A stretch of 8,528 bases of DNA, taken from contig JAFAKI010000224.1 in the NCBI GenBank assembly GCA_019235595.1, positions 1 to 8,528 on the forward strand, in the 5' to 3' direction. The stretch comes from Mucilaginibacter sp. (lineage in GTDB: Bacteria; Bacteroidota; Bacteroidia; Sphingobacteriales; Sphingobacteriaceae). A program made the position numbers and the translations under genes. Below, one piece after another: positions 1 to 7,581 of the stretch; positions within the stretch are counted from its first letter, which is position 1, and every line of letters begins with the position of its first letter. The notes under the pieces were generated by a model. It did no database searches. It was not told the DNA's origin and worked only from the letters and a program-made list of their open reading frames with translations.

Positions 1-68
1 TTGATGAAGGAAGATACCTTATTCTTAATAAGATTCCTCCAGGCAACTTTAAGATAGTTCTTTATCAT
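1..68 (-). CDS. FtsX/MacB-type ABC transporter permease, N-terminal fragment (runs off left edge)
   Basis: The minus strand from the ATG at 68-66 stays open to the edge and reads MIKNYLKVAWRNLIKNKVSS followed by FI (22 codons). This matches the first 20 residues of the three complete permeases here, which begin MIKNYLKIAWRN. The visible part is the basic cytoplasmic N-terminus that precedes the first transmembrane helix in this family. The start is fixed by homology and by the upstream sequence: 35 bp across the start codon are identical to the start region of the gene at 152-2566. It lies 83 bp downstream of that gene in the same direction, so it is the next member of the array. Whether the rest of the gene is intact cannot be seen. 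Closest sequence to the first 20 residues is the 799-aa paralogue (RNLLKNKASS). Confidence 0.85.
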   Translation of the reverse strand, partial: MIKNYLKVAWRNLIKNKVSSFI

Positions 69-82
69 AATGTTGGTTCATT
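48..82. repeat. 35-bp exact direct repeat spanning a permease start codon (copy 1)
   Basis: Positions 48-82 are identical base for base to 2546-2580. The block covers the codons for residues 1-6 and part of residue 7, the ATG, and 14 bp of upstream leader. The identity extends into non-coding DNA, so protein conservation alone does not explain it. Recent duplication or gene conversion between array junctions is the likely cause. Confidence 0.9.
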
Positions 83-151
83 GGTCATTAGTTCATTAGT
101 ACTTCTTCACTGATTAACCGACCACTGGTTAACTGATAACTAGTTAACTGG
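69..151. repeat. Intergenic repeat region A: 7/8-bp repeats plus three 15-bp tandem units
   Basis: This is the 83-bp gap between the permease at 152-2566 and the partial gene at 1-68. The half near the start codon has TCATT motifs spaced 7 and 8 bp apart (c at 79, 86 and 94). The half near the stop codon has three 15-bp units: ACTGATTAACCGACC (109-123), ACTGGTTAACTGATA (124-138) and ACTAGTTAACTGGTC (139-153). The last unit overlaps the TGA stop (152-154). Each unit has a self-complementary or near self-complementary GTTAAC core, and the junction of units 2 and 3 makes the palindrome TAACTAGTTA (137-146). I found no match to the Bacteroidota TAnnTTTG promoter element and no GC-rich hairpin with a T-run. 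Confidence 0.8.
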
Positions 152-2566
152 TCACTCACTCCGCAAACTCTTCACCGGATTAGCCAATGCCGCCTTTATT
201 GCCTGAAACCCTACCGTAATTAGGGCGATAGAAATTGTTCCTACTCCGGCCAGTGTAAATACCCACACACTGATACTAGTATGATAAGCAAAACCCTGTA
301 ACCAATTATTCATTACAAACCAGGCAATTGGCGAAGCAATCAACAAGGCAATAGTCACCAATTGTATAAAGTCTTTACTTAGCATGGCTGCAATGTTTGT
401 CGCTGATGCTCCCAGAATTTTTCTGATACTGATCTCTTTGGCTTTCTTTTCGGTCATAAACAGTGCCAGACCAAAAAGGCCGATGCAAGAAATAAAAATT
501 GTAACGCCCATCGCGACATTCATCAATGTCGCAGTATGTTCATCTTGTTGATAGGCTCTTGCTAACGCATCATCATAAAATTTATAATCAAATACACCCC
601 CGGGATATATTGATTTCCATACTTTTTCTATTTGACCAAGTGTTGGTTTTAAATCGCCGGCTCGTTTGCCTTTTGCTGCAAGTTTGATAACAATCGTTCC
701 TTCCCGTTCTACTCTATTAATAATACACAACGGAGTAACCGGAGCATGCAACGAGCTCGAGTGAAAATCGGCCACAACGCCAACAACAGGATAGGGTTTA
801 TTAAACCAGTAAATGGTTTTACCGATGGCTTGAGAAGGATTTTGACATCCCATCAGCCGCGATAATTTCTCATTGATAACAAATTCATTCACACTATCCG
901 CATGAGCGAGATTTCTGCCGGCAAGTAGTTTTATATGATAAAGTGGGATAAGGTCTTCATTGCCATCTACCTGGCCAACGCCAATATCTTTTATATCTGA
1001 AGGCCTGAATTTTATCCGCATAGCTTTTGCCTCACCCGGCGTTGCCCAGGCTAAGGCCACTTTATTAACGCCGGATAATTGTTTGATCTTTACAGCCGCT
1101 ACTCTCGCTTTCGACAGGCTATCGCCCCGTGGCGTTTCAACTGTTATAACCGCGTCGGTGGAAAAACCAAGATCCTTATTACGGATGTAATTGAACTGTC
1201 GCGATATAACTATTGTACCAATGATAAAAACGAGTGAAACGGTAAATTGAAAAACGATCAACCCCTTTCTGAGAAACCATTTTTCGCTGCCTTTATAAGT
1301 GCCTGCTCCCTTAAGACTAATAACAGGCAAATAGGAAGATAAAACCCTTGCAGGATAAAATCCTGCCAGTAAAGAAGTGATAACGGTTAATGTAAACAGG
1401 AACGTGATGGTAGCTGGATTTAATGGATTAAATCCTATACCATTTGGAATGAATGCACCGAATGCAGTAAGAACCGGTTGCACCATCACTATCGCCACTA
1501 ACACGGCAAAAGCGGTGAGCATAAAGGCCTCTGTTAAAAACTGAAATATCAGGTTTGAGCGGTTGCTGCCCAGCACTTTTCTAACGCCTACTTCCTTGGC
1601 TCGCCGGATGGATTGTGCGGTTGATAAATTGATAAAATTAATGACCGCCAATATCAAAATGAATAACGCAATGCCCATCAATATGTATAAGGTAGGAAGG
1701 TGAGCTGTGCGGATAGGGTTTTCTATCACATCTGCATTAAAATGAATATCAGATAATGGCTCCAGCCAGGGCGATAATTTTGCTTTGGAGTCTTCATGGC
1801 TCTTTACAATTGCAGCCATTTGCTGAGCAATCTGTGTGGGCTGAACGCCGTCAGAAAGTTTTACGAAAACCCAGGTCGACATGTCACCCTCACTCCACGA
1901 GCCGGGGTTAAAGTTCTTTTTCAAAAAGCTGTTTTGCAGGCTGGCGGATGATATAAAGTCCGTGTAAGACAAATCTGATTTCTGAGCCCAGTCCTTTACA
2001 ATACCTGATACTTTCACCGTTAGTGAATCATCATAAACGACCTCTTTGCCAATCATCTCATCCGGTGAAATATTGCCAAAATATTGATGCGCCTTCTTTT
2101 CAGTCAGCACGACAGTAAATGGAGTCTTTAACGATGCGCCGTTCCCGGCTAACCAGTTATACTTAAATATGTCAAAAAACTGGGGATCGGTAATTATTGT
2201 TCCCGAATTGTCAGTAAACTGTGTTGGCTTACCAGAGTCCTGGCGAATGGTTGATTTTACATTGTAAAAATTTACCCCAGCTATCGCTTCTAATCCCGGA
2301 ACTGTTTGCCGGGCAGCAGGAGCAAGCCCCATCGGCAACCGCGCAAAATGTAACTTTTCGCCGGTACTTTCTGTGGCATCCACCATAATCCTGTAAATTC
2401 GTTGTTTATCAGGATGAAAAGTGTCGAAACTCAACTCGTAACTGGTGACAACATATATTGAGATACATATGCAAATACCCACTGCAAGCCCCAATATATT
2501 AATGGCGGTATAAGTACTGTTCCTGGTGATATTGCGCCACGCAATTTTAAGATAGTTCTTTATCAT
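152..2566 (-). CDS. FtsX/MacB-type ABC transporter permease, two-module form, divergent member (804 aa)
   Basis: Integral inner-membrane permease of the MacB/FtsX superfamily, which couples ATP hydrolysis by a separate ATPase to periplasmic domain movement. Layout by hydropathy: basic N-terminus; TM1 about 21-42; periplasmic MacB-PCD-like domain about 45-285; TM2 292-312; cytoplasmic coupling segment RAKEVGVRKVLGS 322-334; TM3 340-362; TM4 386-405; TM5 433-455; second periplasmic domain about 460-675; TM6 680-705; coupling segment with RKILGA 715-720; TM7 733-753; TM8 765-787; tail NPVKSLRSE. No nucleotide-binding domain is present. The ATG is chosen by the shared MIKNYLKIAWRN start. This copy is the most divergent: the post-TM4 motif reads LPVISLKG instead of NPVKVLKG, module 2 has EISIRK instead of EIGVRK, and the WHLY...KNG motif before TM2 is missing. 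It lies 75 bp downstream of the 799-aa gene. Substrate unknown. Confidence 0.95.
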   Translation of the reverse strand: MIKNYLKIAWRNITRNSTYTAINILGLAVGICICISIYVVTSYELSFDTFHPDKQRIYRIMVDATESTGEKLHFARLPMGLAPAARQTVPGLEAIAGVNFYNVKSTIRQDSGKPTQFTDNSGTIITDPQFFDIFKYNWLAGNGASLKTPFTVVLTEKKAHQYFGNISPDEMIGKEVVYDDSLTVKVSGIVKDWAQKSDLSYTDFISSASLQNSFLKKNFNPGSWSEGDMSTWVFVKLSDGVQPTQIAQQMAAIVKSHEDSKAKLSPWLEPLSDIHFNADVIENPIRTAHLPTLYILMGIALFILILAVINFINLSTAQSIRRAKEVGVRKVLGSNRSNLIFQFLTEAFMLTAFAVLVAIVMVQPVLTAFGAFIPNGIGFNPLNPATITFLFTLTVITSLLAGFYPARVLSSYLPVISLKGAGTYKGSEKWFLRKGLIVFQFTVSLVFIIGTIVISRQFNYIRNKDLGFSTDAVITVETPRGDSLSKARVAAVKIKQLSGVNKVALAWATPGEAKAMRIKFRPSDIKDIGVGQVDGNEDLIPLYHIKLLAGRNLAHADSVNEFVINEKLSRLMGCQNPSQAIGKTIYWFNKPYPVVGVVADFHSSSLHAPVTPLCIINRVEREGTIVIKLAAKGKRAGDLKPTLGQIEKVWKSIYPGGVFDYKFYDDALARAYQQDEHTATLMNVAMGVTIFISCIGLFGLALFMTEKKAKEISIRKILGASATNIAAMLSKDFIQLVTIALLIASPIAWFVMNNWLQGFAYHTSISVWVFTLAGVGTISIALITVGFQAIKAALANPVKSLRSE

Positions 2567-2580
2567 AATGTTGGTTCATT
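2546..2580. repeat. 35-bp exact direct repeat spanning a permease start codon (copy 2)
   Basis: Identical to 48-82. It covers the first codons of the 804-aa permease, its ATG (2566-2564) and 14 bp of leader. Similarity continues through the rest of the gap to the upstream gene's stop with an 8-bp length difference, equal to about one short repeat unit. Repeat-unit gain or loss is therefore the likely difference between the two gaps. Confidence 0.9.
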
Positions 2581-2641
2581 AGTCATTAGTAGTTCTTCAC
2601 TAATTAACTGATCACCGGTTAACTGGTAACTAGTTAACTGA
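2567..2641. repeat. Intergenic repeat region B: 7-bp repeats plus three 15-bp tandem units
   Basis: This is the 75-bp gap between the 799-aa and 804-aa permease genes. The 15-bp units are ACTAATTAACTGATC (2599-2613), ACCGGTTAACTGGTA (2614-2628) and ACTAGTTAACTGATC (2629-2643). The last ends inside the TGA stop (2642-2644) in exactly the phase seen in region A. TAACTAGTTA recurs at the junction of units 2 and 3 (2627-2636). TCATTAG-type motifs 7 bp apart lie near the start codon. No promoter or terminator is evident. Confidence 0.85.
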
Positions 2642-5041
2642 TCACTCCGACCGCAAACTCTTCACCGGGTTGGCAGTAGCTGCTTTAATACTCTGATAGC
2701 TTACTGTTAGTACGGTGATAAATAATGCACCGAAAGCTGTTACTGCAAAAATCCACCAACCCATGGCTGACCGGTACGTATAGTTTTGCAACCAATTATG
2801 CATAAAGTAATAAGCTATAGGCGAGGCGATCAGCAGCGAGATGACTACCAGTCCCACAAAATCTTTTGAAAGCAATTGCCACAGATTAAACACCGATGCG
2901 CCAAGTACTTTACGGACACCAATTTCTTTTACACGCTGCTCGGCTGTAAACGATGCCATACCGAATAGCCCAAGGCAACTGATAAAGATGGCGAGACTGG
3001 CAAATGAACTGGCCAGTTTGCCTACGCGCACCTCGTTATCATACTTTTTGGCATAATCGTCATCGGCAAAGTTGTATTCGAATGGAGTAGAAGGGTCATA
3101 TTTCTTAAAGATGGCGCCAATCTTATCGATGGCGTCATGAGCACTTACATTAGGGTTGAGCCTAATATCAACTTTATTTAGTCCTTTCCGCACATAATAG
3201 AAAGTTTGTTCCACAGGTTGGTAAGCGGATTCGGCGACTATGTCCTTTACAACACCGATAATTTTGTAATTACCATTGCCCAGCCAGGTGATAGTTTGGC
3301 CAATGGGATTTTTAAATCCAAGGTATCTTACGCAAGCTTCATTAATGATGAAAGCGGATGAGTCGCTTTTTAACGCCGGGTCAAAGTCACGGCCTTCTTT
3401 TAGCTCCCATTTAGCGGTCTTACCAAATTCAGGAGAAACAGCCAGGCTTTTGAAATTTTCTTGTAAGGCAGGATCTTTGCCCTGCCACGTAAAACCGCCA
3501 TTAGTAGAAGTGCCATCGGTAATACGGGTCTCGGACTGTGATACTGATGCAACTACTCCGCTTGTCAGCAAGTCGTTTTTTACTGCATCGTATTTTTTTA
3601 CAATATAGTCAGTTTGCAGTGGCACGATCATCAGGCCACTTACATTAAAACCAATAGGCCGATTTTTTGCATACTGCACCTGGTCAAAAACTACGATAGT
3701 GCCGATGATCAACACAATGGAGACGGTAAATTGCACTACCACCAAAACCTTGCGTGGTATCGATGCCAGGCGACCCGCCCGGAAAGTGCCCTTCAACACT
3801 TTCACAGGGTTGAAGGATGACAAATACAAGGCAGGATAGCTGCCGGCAATTAACCCGGTAAATAAGGTAAACCCAATACCAGCCAACCAGAATATTGAAC
3901 TACCCCAGGGCATGGCTATTTTTTTATTGGCTACCTCATTAAAGAATGGCAGCGATAATTGCACAAACAATATGGCAAACAGGAAGGAAAAAACAGCTAT
4001 CACTAAAGATTCACAATAGAATTGAGCGATCAGTTGGCTGCGAACCGAGCCCACCGATTTTCGTATGCCTACTTCTTTAGCACGTTTCTCAGAACGGGCT
4101 GTACTAAGATTCATAAAGTTGATGCAGGCAAGCAGCAGCACAAATACACCAATGACTCCAAACAACCATACATATTGGATACCCCCACCGATATTTACTC
4201 CATTTTTAAAATCACTGTACAGATGCCAGTTATTCATAGGATGAAGGAATATAACTGGCCTAAATCGCCCATCGCTGTTTTTGGTGCGTTGAAGGTCTTT
4301 CATCTTGACGTCTCTGATCTTGTAAGAGACTTGGTTCATGTCAGCATTATCAGCTATCTGGACAAAAGTCTGGAACCAGCTTGCGCCCCATGGATTATTA
4401 AAACGGGTATCATAATGCTGGTCTTTTACCAGCAATTGCCATGGAGCGATAAAGGTTAGCTCACCGAAGGATGAGTTTCCCGGAAGGTTCTCGTAAACTC
4501 CTGTTACTTTAACTGTCAGCACATCATCATGATCAATTTTGATGATTTTATTCATTGGGTCGGCGTCACCAAAAATAGCTTTGACTGCCGATTGCGAAAG
4601 CAGTACCGAATTGGGATCCTTTAACCCATTACGGCTGCCTTTGATCATTTTCAGCGACAGCATGTCCGTAATACCCGGCTCCATAAAATTGCCGGTTACT
4701 TTCAAGTTTTTATCGCCAATGGAAAAGATGTGTCCGCCCGTCCATGAAGACATGATCACATGCTTAAAATCGCCGCCATATTGCGCTCGAAGAATAGGGC
4801 CCATAGGATAAGCTTCGGCACTCCAGGTATCAGTTTCATTGTTTATCCACTGGTTTTGCATCACCTGTGCAATGCGGTCGTGATTCGGGATGTTTTTGTC
4901 GAACGATAACTCACTATACATCCACAACCCTATCAGCATAGCCACAGCCATGCCCACAGCGAGGCCACCAATGTTGATCACTGACGATGCCTTATTTTTA
5001 AGGAGATTTCTCCATGCGATCTTTAAATAGTTCTTTATCAT
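2642..5041 (-). CDS. FtsX/MacB-type ABC transporter permease, two-module form (799 aa)
   Basis: Inner-membrane permease built of two FtsX modules. By inspection: TM1 about 21-43; periplasmic MacB-PCD-like domain about 45-280, ending in PMNNWHLYSDFKNG (268-281); TM2 288-308; coupling segment RAKEVGIRKSVGS (320-332); TM3 about 340-362; TM4 about 382-402; SSFNPVKVLKG (408-418); TM5 430-452; second periplasmic domain about 455-672; TM6 677-700; coupling segment VKEIGVRKVLGAS (704-716); TM7 728-747; TM8 761-783; tail NPVKSLRSE (791-799). The two halves repeat the same motifs (EVGIRK/EIGVRK and NPVKVLKG/NPVKSLRSE), showing an internal duplication. Cysteines occur at matching places in TM2 (LACINF) and TM6 (ISCLGLFG). 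The start is set by the conserved MIKNYLKIAWRN. No ATPase motifs; substrate unknown. Its second half resembles the broken copy at 7573-8528 more than the other two complete copies, judging by shared motifs such as NGGFTW, EFGKT and PIAYYFMH. Confidence 0.96.
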   Translation of the reverse strand: MIKNYLKIAWRNLLKNKASSVINIGGLAVGMAVAMLIGLWMYSELSFDKNIPNHDRIAQVMQNQWINNETDTWSAEAYPMGPILRAQYGGDFKHVIMSSWTGGHIFSIGDKNLKVTGNFMEPGITDMLSLKMIKGSRNGLKDPNSVLLSQSAVKAIFGDADPMNKIIKIDHDDVLTVKVTGVYENLPGNSSFGELTFIAPWQLLVKDQHYDTRFNNPWGASWFQTFVQIADNADMNQVSYKIRDVKMKDLQRTKNSDGRFRPVIFLHPMNNWHLYSDFKNGVNIGGGIQYVWLFGVIGVFVLLLACINFMNLSTARSEKRAKEVGIRKSVGSVRSQLIAQFYCESLVIAVFSFLFAILFVQLSLPFFNEVANKKIAMPWGSSIFWLAGIGFTLFTGLIAGSYPALYLSSFNPVKVLKGTFRAGRLASIPRKVLVVVQFTVSIVLIIGTIVVFDQVQYAKNRPIGFNVSGLMIVPLQTDYIVKKYDAVKNDLLTSGVVASVSQSETRITDGTSTNGGFTWQGKDPALQENFKSLAVSPEFGKTAKWELKEGRDFDPALKSDSSAFIINEACVRYLGFKNPIGQTITWLGNGNYKIIGVVKDIVAESAYQPVEQTFYYVRKGLNKVDIRLNPNVSAHDAIDKIGAIFKKYDPSTPFEYNFADDDYAKKYDNEVRVGKLASSFASLAIFISCLGLFGMASFTAEQRVKEIGVRKVLGASVFNLWQLLSKDFVGLVVISLLIASPIAYYFMHNWLQNYTYRSAMGWWIFAVTAFGALFITVLTVSYQSIKAATANPVKSLRSE

Positions 5042-5124
5042 GGTTCAATTGGTTTATTAGTCACTAGTCATTTGTCATTGGTATTTTCGCTCAATTACTG
5101 GTTAACTGATCACCGATTAACTAG
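5042..5124. repeat. Intergenic repeat region C: heptads plus two 15-bp tandem units
   Basis: This is the 83-bp gap between the 790-aa and 799-aa genes. Near the start codon are clean heptads TTAGTCA (5057-5063), CTAGTCA (5064-5070), TTTGTCA (5071-5077) and TTGGTAT (5078-5084). After a short unrelated spacer come two 15-bp units, ACTGGTTAACTGATC (5097-5111) and ACCGATTAACTAGTC (5112-5126). The second overlaps the TGA stop (5125-5127) in the same phase as regions A and B. The order is the same as in A and B, with one fewer 15-bp unit. Confidence 0.82.
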
Positions 5125-7497
5125 TCACTCTGAACGAAGGCTCTTCACCGGGTTTGCCAATGCCGCTTTGATAGCCTGAAAACTGATGGTAAGTAACGTG
5201 ATCAATATAGCCGTTAAAGCCGACAGAATAAAAACCCCGGCTCCAAGCTCGATATGGTAATCATATTTGTGCAGCCAGTTTTGCAGGAAATAAAAAGCTA
5301 TCGACGATGCCAGTACGCAGCTTATGGTTACCAGCATGATAAAATCCTTTGAAAGCAATACCCAAACCTGGCTTACAGTTGCACCTAATACTTTACGTAT
5401 GCCAATTTCTTTGGTGCGTTGTTCGGCAACATAAGCAGCAAGACCAAATAGTCCCAGGCAGGAAATAAAGATGGCCAGGCCAGCAAAAATGGCGGCTAAT
5501 TTGCCGATAAATACTTCCAGGTTGAATTTTTTGTTGTAATCATCATCAACAAAACGGTAGGTATAGGGAAAAGCAGGGTTGTATTTATTAAATATCGGGG
5601 TAAGTTTTGCTACTGCATCATGTGTATTTACATTAGGCGATAAGCGGTAGATAAGGTTACCGCCGCTGCCTACATAAAACGCAGTTGGGTCGGCTGCTGC
5701 AAAAGGGGAAAGCATTAAAGCATCTTTTACTACGCCAATCACTTTTATATGCTGCTTGCCAAAAGTAATAACCTGGCTCAGCGGATCTTTTAGTCGCAAA
5801 CGCTTAATGGCTGCCTCATTAAAAATCACATAGTTTGTGTCGGGTTTGTAATTAGGAATAAAATCTCTTCCTTCTTTTATCTTCATCCCGAGCGTTTTAA
5901 AATAATCATCGGATATGCCGATATAGCCCATCTCAACTGTTTCTCCCGGATATTTCCCCGGCCAATAAGTAATATCGCCGTGCGAGTTGACATCAGTAGC
6001 CGGGGCAGAAGCTGTAGTTACGGATTGCACGAAACCGCTTCGAAGTAATTCATTTTTTAGCGCCACATAGTTCCGGCCCAGGTCATCATTCATATCGGTA
6101 GCCATCAGGCCGCTGATATTATAACCAGCAGGACGGTCTTTAGCATATTGAATTTGCTTATAAATAATAACTGTGCTGATGATAAGGGCGATAGAGCAGC
6201 TGAATTGCACAACCACTAATATCCTCCTCGATAGTGAATTTGATTTTCCACCGCTGATAGTTCCTTTTAAAACTTTTACAGGGTTAAACGACGAAAGGTA
6301 AAAAGCAGGTTTTGCTCCGGCTAATAGCCCGGTAAACAGTATGCCACCTGTCATTACCAACCAGAAAAAGGGGTTATTAAAAGGTATACTTACCGAGGTG
6401 CCTGCCAATAGATTGAACGCCGGCAAAGCCAACTGGACAAACAAAAGGCAAAAAGCGAAAGAAATGATGGTTATCAAAGTCGACTCTGTCAGGAATTGAA
6501 AAATCAGATCTTTTCTTTGGGAGCCGATCGCTTTCCGTACACCCACTTCTTTGGCGCGCTTTTCGGACCGGGCGGTAGAAAGATTAACAAAGTTGATGCA
6601 GGCAATTATCAGAACCAGAACCCCGATCAGGCTAAATATGTGCACATAATCAATAAAACCACTGTTTGCCACACCATTTTTATACTCATACAGGTGCCAA
6701 TCTTTCAATGGCTGAAGCACAACCATCGAGTTTTTGGCATTGGTATTATTAGGTTCGCCGTTTTTCTCAATGTTTATTATTTTAGGCGCTATCTGCGCAT
6801 AGGTGACCCCTGGTTTTAGTTTTACAAACTGCTGGAAACCATTATTGTCAAAACTTCCCGTGCGCGACCGTTTTACATAATCACGAGTTTGCTCCATATA
6901 AGCAAACGGAATAATATATTTAAATCGGAATGAGGAATTTGCCGGCAGATCTTTAAGAACACCGGTCACCTTCAGATCGTGCTGATTATCCACCCTGACA
7001 GTTTTATTCATCGGGTTTTCATCGCCAAATAATGCCTTAGCAGTACTTTCTGTCAATACAATCGAGTAGGCATCATGCAGTACCGAATTGGCATTGCCTT
7101 TAATCAGAGGATATTGGAACATTTTTAAAAAATTACCACCTGCTTGTTGACCGGGCAGGTAAAGTTTCTTATCACCCACCATCAACCCGTGCGATTCGCC
7201 CCAATCTGACTCGGCTACATATTCTATTTCCGGCATGGTGTTTCTTAATGCATCCGCCAGTTTTAAGGATACGGTCGGAAAATTTAGTATATCCCCATTG
7301 CTGTTAAAATTTCGCCTTACCTGGTATAATTGCTCATAATTAGGCAAGAACCGGTCAAATGAATATTGGAATTGTACCCACAAACCAATAATCAGCGCAA
7401 CAGACATGCCGGCAGCAAGCCCAAGAATATTCAATGCGCTGTATACTTTGTTACCCCGAATGTTTCTCCAGGCAATCTTTAAATAATTCTTTATCAT
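5125..7497 (-). CDS. FtsX/MacB-type ABC transporter permease, two-module form (790 aa)
   Basis: Inner-membrane permease with the same plan as its neighbours. By inspection: TM1 about 21-42; periplasmic MacB-PCD-like domain about 45-275, ending in PLKDWHLYEYKNG (263-275); TM2 283-303; coupling segment RAKEVGVRKAIGS (314-326); TM3 about 334-356; TM4 about 376-396; SSFNPVKVLKG (402-412); TM5 about 424-446; second periplasmic domain about 450-662; TM6 667-690; coupling segment TKEIGIRKVLGAT (695-707); TM7 719-738; TM8 752-774; tail NPVKSLRSE (782-790). The N-terminus is basic and TM1 follows closely, consistent with a retained membrane anchor rather than a cleaved signal peptide. Cysteines recur in TM2 (IACINF) and TM6 (ISCLGLFG). 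The ATG is fixed by MIKNYLKIAWRN; no clear Shine-Dalgarno sequence precedes it. It sits between the 799-aa gene (83 bp) and the frameshifted copy (75 bp). No ATPase domain; substrate unknown. Confidence 0.96.
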   Translation of the reverse strand: MIKNYLKIAWRNIRGNKVYSALNILGLAAGMSVALIIGLWVQFQYSFDRFLPNYEQLYQVRRNFNSNGDILNFPTVSLKLADALRNTMPEIEYVAESDWGESHGLMVGDKKLYLPGQQAGGNFLKMFQYPLIKGNANSVLHDAYSIVLTESTAKALFGDENPMNKTVRVDNQHDLKVTGVLKDLPANSSFRFKYIIPFAYMEQTRDYVKRSRTGSFDNNGFQQFVKLKPGVTYAQIAPKIINIEKNGEPNNTNAKNSMVVLQPLKDWHLYEYKNGVANSGFIDYVHIFSLIGVLVLIIACINFVNLSTARSEKRAKEVGVRKAIGSQRKDLIFQFLTESTLITIISFAFCLLFVQLALPAFNLLAGTSVSIPFNNPFFWLVMTGGILFTGLLAGAKPAFYLSSFNPVKVLKGTISGGKSNSLSRRILVVVQFSCSIALIISTVIIYKQIQYAKDRPAGYNISGLMATDMNDDLGRNYVALKNELLRSGFVQSVTTASAPATDVNSHGDITYWPGKYPGETVEMGYIGISDDYFKTLGMKIKEGRDFIPNYKPDTNYVIFNEAAIKRLRLKDPLSQVITFGKQHIKVIGVVKDALMLSPFAAADPTAFYVGSGGNLIYRLSPNVNTHDAVAKLTPIFNKYNPAFPYTYRFVDDDYNKKFNLEVFIGKLAAIFAGLAIFISCLGLFGLAAYVAEQRTKEIGIRKVLGATVSQVWVLLSKDFIMLVTISCVLASSIAFYFLQNWLHKYDYHIELGAGVFILSALTAILITLLTISFQAIKAALANPVKSLRSE

Positions 7498-7504
7498 AAT
7501 GATG

Positions 7505-7581
7505 AAACTCTAATTTCTAAATCCTAAACTCTAATTTCTAAATCCTAAACTCTAATGACTAATGACCAATGACTATTCACT
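7505..7581. repeat. Intergenic repeat region D: about eleven tandem heptads with a 21-bp higher-order unit
   Basis: From 7505 the sequence divides cleanly into heptads of consensus AAxxxCT. AAACTCT, AATTTCT and AAATCCT occur in that order twice, making two exact 21-bp units (7505-7525 and 7526-7546). A further AAACTCT (7547-7553) follows, then AATGACT, AATGACC and AATGACT (7554-7574), and a weaker ATTCACT (7575-7581). The last two heptads overlap the TAG stop (7573-7575) and final codons of the upstream permease. The AATGAC heptads lie on the plus strand here, whereas regions A-C carry their reverse complement, and the GTTAAC-type 15-bp unit is absent. The rest of the gap (7498-7504) is a short leader with no recognisable signal. 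Confidence 0.9.

Noticed and set aside
69..151. Intrinsic terminator or hairpin operator made from the GTTAAC palindromes
   Set aside because: The palindromes are short and AT-rich, longer arms pair only with mismatches on the transcribed strand, and no T-run follows on the coding strand. The repeat description is the supported one.
152..2566. Naming these genes macB or ftsX
   Set aside because: MacB has a fused N-terminal ATPase domain and a single four-helix module, and FtsX is much shorter and a cell-division partner of FtsE. These proteins have two modules and no ATPase, so only a superfamily-level name is justified.
4022..4459. 145-codon plus-strand open frame
   Set aside because: It lies wholly inside the 799-aa permease gene on the opposite strand. 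The peptide resembles no family I recognise, and the minus-strand reading has clear domain structure. It is a shadow frame.
7498..7572. Bacteroidota promoter (TAnnTTTG with an upstream TTG) in the gaps
   Set aside because: I looked for the -7 element on the minus strand in all gaps. TAG-rich TTT strings from the heptads come close in region D, but none matches with a suitably spaced -33 element.
7498..7581. CRISPR-like array
   Set aside because: The repeats are directly tandem and 7 or 21 bp long with no unique spacers, and no cas gene is present.
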